Of a stretch of DNA of 64,000 bases, positions 25,337 to 35,667 are shown in pieces. This DNA comes from Streptococcus australis. Lineage in GTDB: Bacteria > Bacillota > Bacilli > Lactobacillales > Streptococcaceae. The notes below the pieces were generated by a model. It was not told the origin of the DNA, made no database searches, and saw only the letters and a program-made list of their open reading frames with translations. The position numbers and the translations under genes are program-made. The stretch spans positions 1 to 64,000 of the forward strand of contig NZ_RJPZ01000006.1 in the NCBI RefSeq assembly GCF_003943615.1, written 5' to 3'. Position 1 is the stretch's first letter, and every line of letters begins with the position of its first letter.

Positions 25337-25603
25337 ATGGTTTATTTAATTATAGGTATTTTGATCCTCCTTTTTTACCTTTTTGCAGCTCCAAAGAGCA
25401 TTAGAGGAACTCTGAATGTAGTAACCCTGGTCGTATTGTTGGTTTCTTTGGTGATTCTCCTTTGCTTAGCAATTTTCCAAATTTTCCAATTGCCTTCAGA
25501 ATTTTTTGTTGGTGCCTTCCTTGCTTTTGTAGGCTACCTGGCCCTCGTTGATATCTCGCGGTTGCCAACCAAGTCTTCTAAACGCTTGGATAAATCAGAA
25601 TAA
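25337..25603 (+). CDS. Small membrane protein (DUF3165 type)
   Basis: 88 residues with three hydrophobic helices and a basic/acidic C-terminal tail. It sits between typA and murD, where streptococci carry a DUF3165 protein of unknown function. AGGAGTG upstream of ATG 25337 is a good ribosome binding site, and the 22-bp spacing from typA suggests cotranscription. Confidence 0.8.
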   Translation: MVYLIIGILILLFYLFAAPKSIRGTLNVVTLVVLLVSLVILLCLAIFQIFQLPSEFFVGAFLAFVGYLALVDISRLPTKSSKRLDKSE

Positions 25604-25781
25604 ACTGGAGATTTTCTCTCCAGAAATAGAGTCGTTGTGATGTAAAATCATGGCGACTTTTTTATGAAAGAAGGGGAAGAGGTCATTTTTGTAAGGTGTT
25701 GCTTCTTTTGCTGTCTTAAGGCTTTTTAAATTGTCTAAAAAAGGGTAAAATAGAAGGTGAACAAATTGGAGTAAAAAAGCT

Positions 25782-27134
25782 ATGAACATCATTGAAACAT
25801 TTAAAAATAAAAAAGTCCTTGTTTTAGGATTGGCGAAATCCGGAGAATCTGCAGCACGTTTACTAGATCGCCTAGGAGCTATCGTAACTGTGAATGATGG
25901 AAAAGCCTTTGAAGAAAATCCTGCAGCCCAGAGTTTACTGGAAGAAGGAATCAAAGTTGTGACAGGAGGACATCCTCTGGAACTCTTGGATGAAGACTTT
26001 GCGGTGATGGTGAAGAATCCTGGAATTCCATACACGAATCCCATGGTCCAACGGGCCCTTGAAAAAGGCATCCCTGTTTTGACTGAGGTCGAATTGGCTT
26101 ATCTTATTTCAGAAGCGCCGATCATCGGCATCACTGGTTCAAATGGAAAGACAACCACTACTACCATGATTGGGGAAGTGTTAACTGCTGCTGGACAAAA
26201 TGGTCTCTTGTCTGGGAATATTGGTTTTCCAGCTAGTCAAGTCGCTCAAACAGCGACAGCTAAAGACACATTGGTGATGGAATTATCTTCTTTCCAATTA
26301 ATGGGGATTGAAGCCTTCCATCCAGAAATCGCAGTGATCACCAATCTCATGCCGACCCACTTGGATTATCATGGATCCTTCGAAGGTTATGTAGCTGCAA
26401 AATGGGCTATACAAAAGAATATGACTGCCAAGGATTTTGTGGTGCTAAACTTTAACCAAGATCTAGCCAAAGACTTGGCTCAACAAACACAAGCTAGTGT
26501 TGTTCCATTTTCAACCCAAGAAAGAGTGGATGGGGCCTATTTGGAAGATGGTGTCCTCTACTTCCAAGGTGAAGCCGTTATGCGGGCAGATCAAATCGGA
26601 GTACCAGGTAGCCACAATGTAGAAAATGCCTTAGCTACCATTGCAGTGGCCAAACTTCGTGGTATTGACAATCAAACGATCCAAGAAACCTTATCAGCCT
26701 TTGGCGGGGTGAAGCACCGCTTGCAGTATGTGGCTGAGATTGAAGGGATAAAATTTTACAATGATAGTAAGTCTACCAACATTTTAGCAACCCAAAAAGC
26801 CTTGTCTGGATTTGATAACGCTCATGTCATCTTAATCGCTGGTGGCTTGGACCGAGGCAATGAATTTGATGAATTGGTGCCAGATATTACCGGCCTTAAA
26901 AAAATGGTCATCCTTGGAGAGTCTGCTGAACGGGTGAAACGAGCAGCGGATCAAGCGGGTGTGGCCTATCTAGATGCGACGGATGTAGCGGACGCAACGC
27001 GCAAAGCCTTTGAAATAGCTGAGCCAGGCGACATCGTCTTGCTTAGTCCAGCCAATGCTAGCTGGGATATGTATGCGAATTTTGAAGTGCGGGGCGATGA
27101 GTTCCTAAAAACAGTAGAAGAGTTGAAAAAATAG
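25782..27134 (+). CDS. murD: UDP-N-acetylmuramoylalanine--D-glutamate ligase
   Basis: 450 residues. ATP-binding loop [12 protein letters not shown], Mur-ligase motifs [11 protein letters not shown] and FYNDSKSTN are present. It adds D-glutamate to UDP-MurNAc-L-Ala in the cytoplasm, an early peptidoglycan step. A TAAAAT -10-like string is about 35 bp upstream. It begins the wall/division cluster and is followed by murG after one base. Confidence 0.97.
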   Translation: MNIIETFKNKKVLVLGLAKSGESAARLLDRLGAIVTVNDGKAFEENPAAQSLLEEGIKVVTGGHPLELLDEDFAVMVKNPGIPYTNPMVQRALEKGIPVLTEVELAYLISEAPIIGITGSNGKTTTTTMIGEVLTAAGQNGLLSGNIGFPASQVAQTATAKDTLVMELSSFQLMGIEAFHPEIAVITNLMPTHLDYHGSFEGYVAAKWAIQKNMTAKDFVVLNFNQDLAKDLAQQTQASVVPFSTQERVDGAYLEDGVLYFQGEAVMRADQIGVPGSHNVENALATIAVAKLRGIDNQTIQETLSAFGGVKHRLQYVAEIEGIKFYNDSKSTNILATQKALSGFDNAHVILIAGGLDRGNEFDELVPDITGLKKMVILGESAERVKRAADQAGVAYLDATDVADATRKAFEIAEPGDIVLLSPANASWDMYANFEVRGDEFLKTVEELKK

Positions 27135-27135
27135 T

Positions 27136-28206
27136 ATGAAAAAAATAGTATTTACAGGGGGAGGTACAGTCGGGCATGTCACCTTGAACCTTCTCCTCAT
27201 CCCTCGCTTCATCGAGGATGGTTGGGAAGTTCATTATATTGGGGACAAGAAGGGGATTGAGCACCAAGAGATTTTGAAGTCTGGCTTGGACATTCATTTC
27301 CACTCGATTGCGACGGGTAAGTTGCGCCGTTATTTCTCTTGGCAAAACATGTTGGATGTCTTCAAGGTCTTCTGGGGGATTCTCCAATCGATTTGGATCA
27401 TGCTGTGTGTACGGCCACAGGTCTTATTTTCTAAAGGAGGCTTCGTTTCGGTTCCTCCGGTAGTGGCTGCAAGACTTTGTTTTGTACCTGTATTGGTACA
27501 CGAATCAGATCGTTCCATGGGCTTGGCCAATAAAATTGCTTATAAGTTTGCGACGAAAATGTTTACGACCTTTGAGCAACCGAAGAGTCTAGTGAAAGCC
27601 CAACATGTAGGAGCTGTGACCAAGGTTCATCGTGAGCAAGTTCCAACCCCAGTAGAATTGGAAGCAGTATTCGCTCAATTTGATCCACAGTTGCCAACCC
27701 TTCTCTTTGTGGGTGGCTCTGCTGGTGCACGCGTGTTCAATGAGTTTGTCACAAATAATCGAGAAGCCTTGTTGGCAAGCTACAATGTCATTAATTTGAC
27801 TGGGGACTCCTCCTTAAATGAACAAGCCCCTCATCTTTATCGCGTGGATTACGTGACGGATCACTATCTTCCTTTGCTCCAGCAGGCAGACCTAGTGGTG
27901 ACTCGTGGTGGTGCCAATACGATTTTTGAACTCTTGGCCATGAATAAGCTACATATCATCGTTCCTCTAGGAAAAGAAGCTAGTCGGGGAGATCAAATCG
28001 AAAACGCTCAATATTTCGTTGAGAAAGGTTATGCAGAAACCATCGCTGAATCAGAATTGAGCATGGATCGTTTGCAAAATACGATGGATAAAATGTTCCA
28101 AGGGGCAGAAAGCTATCATCAAGCGATGAAGTCTTCGAATGAGCTACTTTCTTTGGATGAATTTTACAGTCTGGTCCATCAAGAAATTAATAAAAGGAAA
28201 AAATGA
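27136..28206 (+). CDS. murG: UDP-GlcNAc--lipid I N-acetylglucosaminyltransferase
   Basis: 356 residues. [11 protein letters not shown] is the N-terminal glycine-rich loop (GGGTGGHxxPA in most MurG; streptococcal members have VGHVTLN), and [14 protein letters not shown] and [11 protein letters not shown] are the C-domain donor-binding motifs. It turns lipid I into lipid II on the inner face of the membrane. It is one base after murD and overlaps divIB by 4 bp, so all three are coupled. Confidence 0.97.
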   Translation: MKKIVFTGGGTVGHVTLNLLLIPRFIEDGWEVHYIGDKKGIEHQEILKSGLDIHFHSIATGKLRRYFSWQNMLDVFKVFWGILQSIWIMLCVRPQVLFSKGGFVSVPPVVAARLCFVPVLVHESDRSMGLANKIAYKFATKMFTTFEQPKSLVKAQHVGAVTKVHREQVPTPVELEAVFAQFDPQLPTLLFVGGSAGARVFNEFVTNNREALLASYNVINLTGDSSLNEQAPHLYRVDYVTDHYLPLLQQADLVVTRGGANTIFELLAMNKLHIIVPLGKEASRGDQIENAQYFVEKGYAETIAESELSMDRLQNTMDKMFQGAESYHQAMKSSNELLSLDEFYSLVHQEINKRKK

Positions 28207-29411
28207 CGGATAAGAAGAACCAAAAAACTCCTAAGGAAGTCACTAAGCTCTCTGAGTGGCAGAGACGAAACCAGGAGTATCAAAAGAAAAAACAATTAGA
28301 AGAGCAAGAAGAAAAAGAAAAGAAAGCACAAGAAGAGAAGGAAAGACAGGAATTTCTGAATCAAAAAACTCCCTCTGAAAATCTAGATGCAGAAGAGCAA
28401 AATGCTGAGACTACAGAAGAAGAGAATGTGGCTGATGTAGCGGAGGAGGGATTACAAGAAACTCTTCCTGAAGAAGTAGAAGAAGAGGCTGAAGAAGAAA
28501 AAATCATCTACCTAGCAGAACCTTCAGAAGCTATGTTAGAAGAAGAGGAACTAGCGAAGAAGGCTAAAAAGGAAGGCCAAATTGCGAGACGTCACCTCTA
28601 CAGAGCTATTCCAGTTTTGGTTATCAGTACCCTGATTGCTCTCTTTTCTGCCTATCTTTTAACGCCCCTAGCCAAGCAAAAAGTCGTCGAATTTTCAGGG
28701 AATAAAAATGCAGATCAGACCTTGTTGTTCGAAAAAAGCCAAATAAAAAATCAAGATTATACCTTGACAACTTTCTTGAATCGGGACCGTTATGTTGCTA
28801 ATATGAAGGTGGCGAGTCCATGGGTCAAGGATATTTCAATGACTTATGCCTTCCCTACGACTTTCAAGGTTCAGGTTGAGGAATACCAGGTTTTTGGTTA
28901 CTATGTGACTGAGGAAGACCACTATCCCATTTTAGAGAATGGAGAAGTCGTGGAGACACCGGTTGCTACGGATCAGCTTCCCAAGTCTTACCTAAGCGTT
29001 CGTTTTTCTGATCGAGAATTGGTCCGACAATTTGTCAAACAACTAGGGAAAATACCATCCTCTGTACGCGATGAAATTGAGTCGGTGGATTTGGCACCGA
29101 GCAAGGTGACCAAGGATTTGGTGACGCTCACCATGAAGGATGGCACCAAGGTTCTGGTGCCTATATCTCAGATCAAACGTAAATTGCCTTATTACAATCA
29201 GATTCGTAAGTTGATTGAAGATAACAGTGTCATTGACATGGAAGCAGGTATCTACAGTTATAATGCAGAAACCATGGCCACTTTAGCTCAGGAAAAGAAA
29301 GAAAAGGAACAAGGGGAAGGGAACAAAACGGAGGAAGCGGACGCCAACTCGACAGATTCTGATGAGAGTGCAGTCGCAACAGAGCAACACGAAGAAGTTC
29401 CCGCTGAGTAA
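28203..29411 (+). CDS. divIB: Cell division protein DivIB/FtsQ
   Basis: 402 residues. The first 130 residues form a long charged cytoplasmic region, mostly K, E and Q; one membrane helix follows at about 138-160 ([19 protein letters not shown] in part), then a POTRA domain and a beta domain outside, ending in an acidic tail. It belongs to the DivIB-DivIC-FtsL subcomplex that activates septal wall synthesis. The long acidic N-terminus is usual for streptococci. Confidence 0.94.
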   Translation: MTDKKNQKTPKEVTKLSEWQRRNQEYQKKKQLEEQEEKEKKAQEEKERQEFLNQKTPSENLDAEEQNAETTEEENVADVAEEGLQETLPEEVEEEAEEEKIIYLAEPSEAMLEEEELAKKAKKEGQIARRHLYRAIPVLVISTLIALFSAYLLTPLAKQKVVEFSGNKNADQTLLFEKSQIKNQDYTLTTFLNRDRYVANMKVASPWVKDISMTYAFPTTFKVQVEEYQVFGYYVTEEDHYPILENGEVVETPVATDQLPKSYLSVRFSDRELVRQFVKQLGKIPSSVRDEIESVDLAPSKVTKDLVTLTMKDGTKVLVPISQIKRKLPYYNQIRKLIEDNSVIDMEAGIYSYNAETMATLAQEKKEKEQGEGNKTEEADANSTDSDESAVATEQHEEVPAE

Positions 29412-29442
29412 GCCCTCATAAATTATCTGAAATAAATGAAGA

Positions 29443-29477
29443 AAATATGCCCACTATGGGCATATTTGTGTTATAAT
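29443..29477 (+). promoter_or_regulatory. Hairpin overlapping the ftsA promoter
   Basis: AAATATGCCC (29443-29452) and GGGCATATTT (29458-29467) form a perfect 10-bp stem, and TATAAT (29472-29477) follows 4 bases later. The hairpin occupies the place where the -35 should be, so it could both end murD-murG-divIB transcription and lie within the ftsA-ftsZ promoter. Confidence 0.6.
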
Positions 29478-29551
29478 GAAATTTGGATAGTTCTAACTAA
29501 ATGGAGCTATTAACTGACGTATAGGAAAACAAAAGAGAGAGGACTGGTGTA

Positions 29552-30904
29552 ATGGCTAGAAACGGCTTTTTTACAGGTTTAGATATCGGTACTAGTTCAA
29601 TAAAAGTATTGGTGGCAGAACATGTCAATGGAGAAATGAATGTAATTGGAGTCAGCAATGCGAAAAGTGCTGGCGTCAAAGATGGAATTATAGTTGATAT
29701 TGAGGCTGCTTCGAATGCGATTAAAAATGCAGTAAGTCAGGCAGAAGAAAAAGCAGGAATTTCAATCAATCTTGTCAACGTTGGATTGCCAGCGAACCTT
29801 CTTCAAATTGAAGCAACTCAAGGAATGATTCCTGTAACCAGTGATTCAAAAGAAATTACGGATGCAGACGTGGAAAATGTTGTACGGTCTGCTTTGACGA
29901 AGAGTATGACGCCTGACCGTGAAGTCATTACCTTTATTCCAGAAGAATTCACAGTCGATGGTTTCCAAGGGATTCGTGACCCACGTGGTATGATGGGGAT
30001 TCGTTTGGAGATGCGTGGACTCTTGTATACTGGTCCAAGAACTGTCCTCCATAATTTACGGAAAACAGTCGAACGTGCTGGTTTACAAGTTGAAAACATC
30101 ATTATTTCACCGCTTGCAATGATTAAGTCTGTATTAAACGAAGGAGAACGTGAGTTTGGTGCGACTGTCATTGATTTAGGTGGAGGACAAACGACAGTAG
30201 CTTCTGTTCGTAATCAAGAACTTCAATTTACAAATATCTATCAAGAAGGTGGCGACTACGTTACTAAGGATATTTCTAAAGTATTGAAAACTTCTCAAAA
30301 ATTAGCAGAAGGTTTGAAGTTCAACTATGGAGCAGCTTATGTTCCTGCAGTTGGTGATGAAGTCTTCCATGTTGAAGTGATTGGTGAAGTAGAACCTGTT
30401 CAAGTATCTGAAAAATATTTGGCAGAAATTATTTCAGCTCGGATCAAACACATCTTCGACCAAATCAAACAAGATCTTGAAAGAAGACATTTGCTTGATT
30501 TGCCTGGAGGAATTGTCATCATCGGTGGTGGTGCTATTCTCCCTGGTATTGAAGAGTTGGCACAAGAAGTCTTTGGTGTAAATGTGAAATTGTACGTTCC
30601 AAATCAAATTGGTATCCGCAATCCAGCTTTTGCCCACGTGATTAGCTTGTCTGAATATGCAGGAAATCTAACAGATGTAGATATTCTTGCTCAAGCTGCT
30701 GTACATGGGGACCAACGTCTTCGTCAGCAACCAATTCAGTTCGAACGCCCAACACAGCAACCAGTAGTTCCAGCATATGTACCGGACGAAATTGAACCTG
30801 TAGTAAACGTCGAGCAACAACATCCAGTTGAAGAACAAAAACAAGAAGAAAAAACTACCTTTACAGACCGAATGAAGAATTTTATCGGTAATATGTTTGA
30901 TTAA
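29552..30904 (+). CDS. ftsA: Cell division protein FtsA
   Basis: 450 residues. Actin-like ATPase: phosphate loop FTGLDIGTSSIKVLVAE (in part), phosphate 2 TVIDLGGGQTT, adenosine loop VIIGGGAILPG, and an amphipathic C-terminal membrane-targeting helix (FTDRMKNFIGNMFD). It tethers FtsZ to the membrane. It has its own promoter and is 15 bp from ftsZ. Confidence 0.97.
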   Translation: MARNGFFTGLDIGTSSIKVLVAEHVNGEMNVIGVSNAKSAGVKDGIIVDIEAASNAIKNAVSQAEEKAGISINLVNVGLPANLLQIEATQGMIPVTSDSKEITDADVENVVRSALTKSMTPDREVITFIPEEFTVDGFQGIRDPRGMMGIRLEMRGLLYTGPRTVLHNLRKTVERAGLQVENIIISPLAMIKSVLNEGEREFGATVIDLGGGQTTVASVRNQELQFTNIYQEGGDYVTKDISKVLKTSQKLAEGLKFNYGAAYVPAVGDEVFHVEVIGEVEPVQVSEKYLAEIISARIKHIFDQIKQDLERRHLLDLPGGIVIIGGGAILPGIEELAQEVFGVNVKLYVPNQIGIRNPAFAHVISLSEYAGNLTDVDILAQAAVHGDQRLRQQPIQFERPTQQPVVPAYVPDEIEPVVNVEQQHPVEEQKQEEKTTFTDRMKNFIGNMFD

Positions 30905-30913
30905 GGAGTGTAA

Positions 30914-32197
<1,284 letters not shown>

Positions 32198-32199
32198 GA

Positions 32200-32868
32200 A
32201 TGAATCTGATTGAAAATAAAGAGCGTATATTCTCGCAGGTTGCACAAGCAATGGAAACAGCAAACCGCACTGATCAGGTGAATGTAATTGCTGTTACTAA
32301 GTATGTCGGTATCGACCAAGCTAAGGCTCTGGTCGATACAGGAGTCCGTCATATCGGTGAAAACCGTGTTGATAAATTTCTAGAAAAATACCAAGCTCTA
32401 AAAGATGAGGGACTTACCTGGCATTTGATCGGTAGTCTCCAACGTCGTAAAGTAAAAGAAGTTATCAATTATGTAGATTACTTCCATGCTTTAGATTCTA
32501 TGAAGCTTGCCCAAGAAATTCAAAAAAGGGCGAGTCACCCAATTAAATGTTTTATACAAGTCAATATCTCTGGAGAAGAAAGCAAGCATGGATTTGCTCC
32601 TGAAGAGCTCGATGCTCTTCTTCCAGAAATGGAAAGCTTGGATAACTTACAAATTGTTGGCTTAATGACGATGGCTCCTTTTGAGGCAAGTCAGGACGAG
32701 TTGCAAGCCATATTCGCAGCAACTCACCAACTTCAAAAAGAATTACAAAAGAAACAGTTGAAAAATATGCCCTTTACAGAGTTAAGCATGGGAATGAGTC
32801 GTGATTATGATGTAGCAATTGCTAACGGTGCGACTTTTGTGCGAATTGGGACCTCATTTTTCAAATAG
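32200..32868 (+). CDS. PLP homeostasis protein (YggS/YlmE)
   Basis: 222 residues, single alanine-racemase-like TIM barrel. The PLP Lys lies in VIAVTKYVG and HLIGSLQRRK, HGFAPEE and SMGMSRDYDVAI are the family blocks. It binds PLP and affects its balance; no catalytic activity is established. It starts 3 bases after ftsZ and belongs to the ylm division operon. Confidence 0.94.
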   Translation: MNLIENKERIFSQVAQAMETANRTDQVNVIAVTKYVGIDQAKALVDTGVRHIGENRVDKFLEKYQALKDEGLTWHLIGSLQRRKVKEVINYVDYFHALDSMKLAQEIQKRASHPIKCFIQVNISGEESKHGFAPEELDALLPEMESLDNLQIVGLMTMAPFEASQDELQAIFAATHQLQKELQKKQLKNMPFTELSMGMSRDYDVAIANGATFVRIGTSFFK

Positions 32869-32877
32869 GGAAGAATT

Positions 32878-33507
32878 ATGTCATTTAAAGATAAATTTGA
32901 TCGAATGATTGAGTATTTTACTGAAGATGGAGATGAATACGATGTGCAAGAAGCGCCTGCTCAAGCAGTCGGTGCTAGCCAACCTGTACCATCCTCTAAA
33001 CCAGTACAAGCATCATCAAAACCACGTCAAAAAGCGGTAGTAGCTGTCAAGGAGCAGAAACCTACTCCTGTTGCAGCAAGTCGTCCACAAGTAACTTCAA
33101 CAGCAGTGGTTGAATCCGCTTCATCTCAAAAATCACCTTCTGAAAATATTACTCGACTTCATCAACGTCAACAAGAGTTGGCAAAAAATCGTTCTGCTGC
33201 AGATGAAAAGATTACAATTGATGTCCGCTATCCTCGTAAATACGAAGAAGCAACTGAAATTGTTGACTTGTTGTTGGCAAACGAAAGTATTCTCATTGAC
33301 TTCCAATACATGACTGAAGTTCAGGCGAGAAGATGTTTGGATTATTTGGATGGTGCTCGCTATGTATTAGCTGGGAATCTACGTCGTGTTGCAAGTACTA
33401 TGTACTTACTAACACCAATCAATGTCGTTGTGAATATTGAAGATATTCGCCTTCCAAATGATGTCGAAATTGCTGAATATGACTTTGATATGAAACGAAA
33501 CCGTTAA
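32878..33507 (+). CDS. sepF: Cell division protein SepF
   Basis: 209 residues. N-terminal amphipathic membrane-binding helix ([14 protein letters not shown]), a long Ala/Pro/Ser/Lys linker, and a C-terminal SepF domain ([19 protein letters not shown] in part) that polymerises into rings and binds the FtsZ tail. It provides a second membrane anchor for FtsZ beside FtsA. Confidence 0.95.
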   Translation: MSFKDKFDRMIEYFTEDGDEYDVQEAPAQAVGASQPVPSSKPVQASSKPRQKAVVAVKEQKPTPVAASRPQVTSTAVVESASSQKSPSENITRLHQRQQELAKNRSAADEKITIDVRYPRKYEEATEIVDLLLANESILIDFQYMTEVQARRCLDYLDGARYVLAGNLRRVASTMYLLTPINVVVNIEDIRLPNDVEIAEYDFDMKRNR

Positions 33508-33508
33508 T

Positions 33509-33769
33509 ATGTTTGTCCTACAATTAGTTAGAAATTTCTTTCAGGTTTTTGAGCTAGTATTAATCATCTATGCTTTGCTTAGTTGGTTTCCAAATGCATC
33601 AGAATCGGCTTTAGCTAAAATGGTTCAACGGATCGTCGAACCATTTTTGAGCCTATTTAGAAAGATACCTATGCAACTTGGTGGGTTAGACTTTACGGTC
33701 ATGTTTGCCTTACTTGCTCTGTCCGTAGTGGAACGATTTGTCCTTCAATTCTTGGTGCAGTTCCTATGA
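33509..33769 (+). CDS. ylmG: YggT-family membrane protein YlmG
   Basis: 86 residues with two membrane helices and the YggT motif (YALLSWFPNA; RIVEPFLSLFRKIP). YggT-family proteins influence nucleoid or membrane organisation; the molecular role is not defined. It sits 1 base after sepF and overlaps ylmH by 4 bp. Confidence 0.93.
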   Translation: MFVLQLVRNFFQVFELVLIIYALLSWFPNASESALAKMVQRIVEPFLSLFRKIPMQLGGLDFTVMFALLALSVVERFVLQFLVQFL

Positions 33770-34554
33770 CAAAGGGATTTTATCAACACTATAGTCAAGA
33801 AGATCACGTATTTATCGATCGAGTCCTAGAATTAGTGGCTCGGGTGGAGCAACAGTATAGTTTTGAACTGACTACTTTTTTAAATCCACATCAGGTTGAT
33901 ATTTTACGACAAATTGGTGCCCACCACGGTTTGCAGGTATTCTCAAGTTCAGAAATTTATCCCACAGAATATGCACGGGTGATTCTTGCTCCTAGCTACT
34001 ATGTGTTAGATGCATCTGATTTTGAGATTGCCTTATTAGAAGTTCTCTATCCGGATAAATTCTATCGATTAAGTCATTCTCAAGTTTTGGGATCACTTCT
34101 CCATCAGCTAGGCTTGGAAAGAAAATCTTTTGGAGATATCGTGGTTGGGCAGGGGAAAATTCATATTTATGTGGATGTACGTTTCTCTTCCTACTTCAAA
34201 GAGAATCTAAGAAAAATTGCAAAAGCCTCTGTGAAGATTCGTGAGATCGACTGTCGAGACAGGATTTTTGTAGAAGAACCATCCAAAATCAAAGACCTAT
34301 TGGTTACTAGTGTACGACTTGATAAGCTAGTAGCCTCGACTTTTAAACTTGCTCGGTCTGTAGCTGTTCAATTGATTCAGTCTGGCCAAGTAAAAGTCAA
34401 TTATGCGCCAATTGATAATCCTAGTCGGATGATTCAAGTAGCAGATTTAATTAGTGTTCGAAAATATGGTCGCTTTAAATTTCTATCAGAAAACGGCCAA
34501 TCAAAAAGCGGGAAATACAAATTAACAGTTGAAGTATTTTCCAGTAGAAAATAA
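33766..34554 (+). CDS. ylmH: S4-domain RNA-binding protein YlmH
   Basis: 262 residues with a C-terminal S4 domain (TSVRLDKLVASTFKLARSVA in part). YlmH proteins bind ribosomal particles and have been linked to rescue of stalled 50S subunits and to division phenotypes. The ATG overlaps ylmG in ATGA. The genes before and after are division genes. Confidence 0.93.
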   Translation: MTKGFYQHYSQEDHVFIDRVLELVARVEQQYSFELTTFLNPHQVDILRQIGAHHGLQVFSSSEIYPTEYARVILAPSYYVLDASDFEIALLEVLYPDKFYRLSHSQVLGSLLHQLGLERKSFGDIVVGQGKIHIYVDVRFSSYFKENLRKIAKASVKIREIDCRDRIFVEEPSKIKDLLVTSVRLDKLVASTFKLARSVAVQLIQSGQVKVNYAPIDNPSRMIQVADLISVRKYGRFKFLSENGQSKSGKYKLTVEVFSSRK

Positions 34555-34563
34555 GGAGTAACT

Positions 34564-35409
34564 ATGGCACTTACAGCTTTAGAAATTAAAGATAAACGCT
34601 TTTATGTAAAATTTAGAGGCTACGATGCTAAAGAAGTTGAAGAGTTTCAAGACATGGTCTACCGAGACTATGAAAAATTAGTTCGTGAAAATCATGAATT
34701 GGAAACAAAAATTAGTGCGTTGGAAGAGCGCTTGAATTACTTTGATGAAATGAAAGACTCTTTGAGTCAATCAGTATTGATCGCTCAAGATACAGCTGAA
34801 CGTGTGAAACATGCAGCAAATGAACGCTCAGAAACGATCGTTCGTCAAGCTGAGCAAGATGCTCATCATTTAGTTGAAGAAGCGAAAGCGAAAGCGAATG
34901 AAATTCTCCGTCATGCTACAGACAATGCTAAGAAAGTTGCTGTAGAAACGGAAGAATTGAAGAACAAGACACGCGTCTTCCACCAACGTTTGAAATCAAC
35001 CATCGAAAGCCAATTGAGCATCATTGATACACCAGAATGGGATGAAATTCTTCGACCAACTGCTATGTATATTCAAACAAGTGATGAAGCTTTCCGTGAA
35101 GTAGTCGAAAAAGCATTGGGTGAATCTGTTCATCATTATGCAGAAGACTATAACATTGACTTGACGCGTCAATTTACTCCAGCTGAAATTGAAGAATTAC
35201 AAAAACGCATTGAAGTAGCTAACTTAGAATTGGGTGCAACACAAGCGTTTGAAGGATTGAATGAAAAAGTTCAATCTGCTTTAAAAGAAGCTGAAAAAAC
35301 TCATATAGATCAAGAGTCTATCGATGATCTTGTTGTAGAAACTCCTGAAGTTGCTGATATCAATGCTCCAGAAGGCGAAGAACAACGGGAATCTGTTTCA
35401 ATTTTATAA
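34564..35409 (+). CDS. divIVA: Cell division / polarity protein DivIVA
   Basis: 281 residues: the N-terminal lipid-binding segment (FRGYDAKEVEEFQD), then two long coiled coils interrupted near residue 155 (TPEWDEILRPTAMY), and an acidic tail. It senses curved membrane at septa and poles and in streptococci is phosphorylated by the StkP kinase; the tail has several Thr/Ser but no site can be fixed by eye. It closes the division cluster and ileS follows after a T-box. Confidence 0.96.
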   Translation: MALTALEIKDKRFYVKFRGYDAKEVEEFQDMVYRDYEKLVRENHELETKISALEERLNYFDEMKDSLSQSVLIAQDTAERVKHAANERSETIVRQAEQDAHHLVEEAKAKANEILRHATDNAKKVAVETEELKNKTRVFHQRLKSTIESQLSIIDTPEWDEILRPTAMYIQTSDEAFREVVEKALGESVHHYAEDYNIDLTRQFTPAEIEELQKRIEVANLELGATQAFEGLNEKVQSALKEAEKTHIDQESIDDLVVETPEVADINAPEGEEQRESVSIL

Positions 35410-35414
35410 TCTGT

Positions 35415-35640
35415 AAAAACAGTGATTTTAGCAAATAGTTTTAGCGAGCAGGTGATGGTGAAAGACCTGTACTCCCTTTGTTAAGATTGATCCTTTTACA
35501 AATCTTAGTGGTGAAATGAGTAACCACTGACGCTTGTCAGCGTTAGCGACAAAAGAGGAGAAAGAGAGCAGTCTCTTTCTTGAATGAAGGTGGTACCACG
35601 ACTTGTCGTCCTTTTTGGCGAGGTCGTGGTCTTTTATTTT
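35415..35640 (+). promoter_or_regulatory. T-box riboswitch of ileS
   Basis: The T-box core AAGGTGGTACCACG lies at 35587-35600; the UGGU bulge would pair with discriminator A of tRNA-Ile. The terminator ACCACGAC (35595-35602) with GTCGTGGT (35623-35630) and CTTTTATTTT competes with it. Stem I occupies the upstream 150 bases (AGCGAGCAGGTGATGG region). I cannot place the specifier codon with confidence. No consensus promoter is obvious, so part of the transcription may come from divIVA. Confidence 0.88.
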
Positions 35641-35667
35641 GTATCATAATTTTTTATAGGAGACTCC

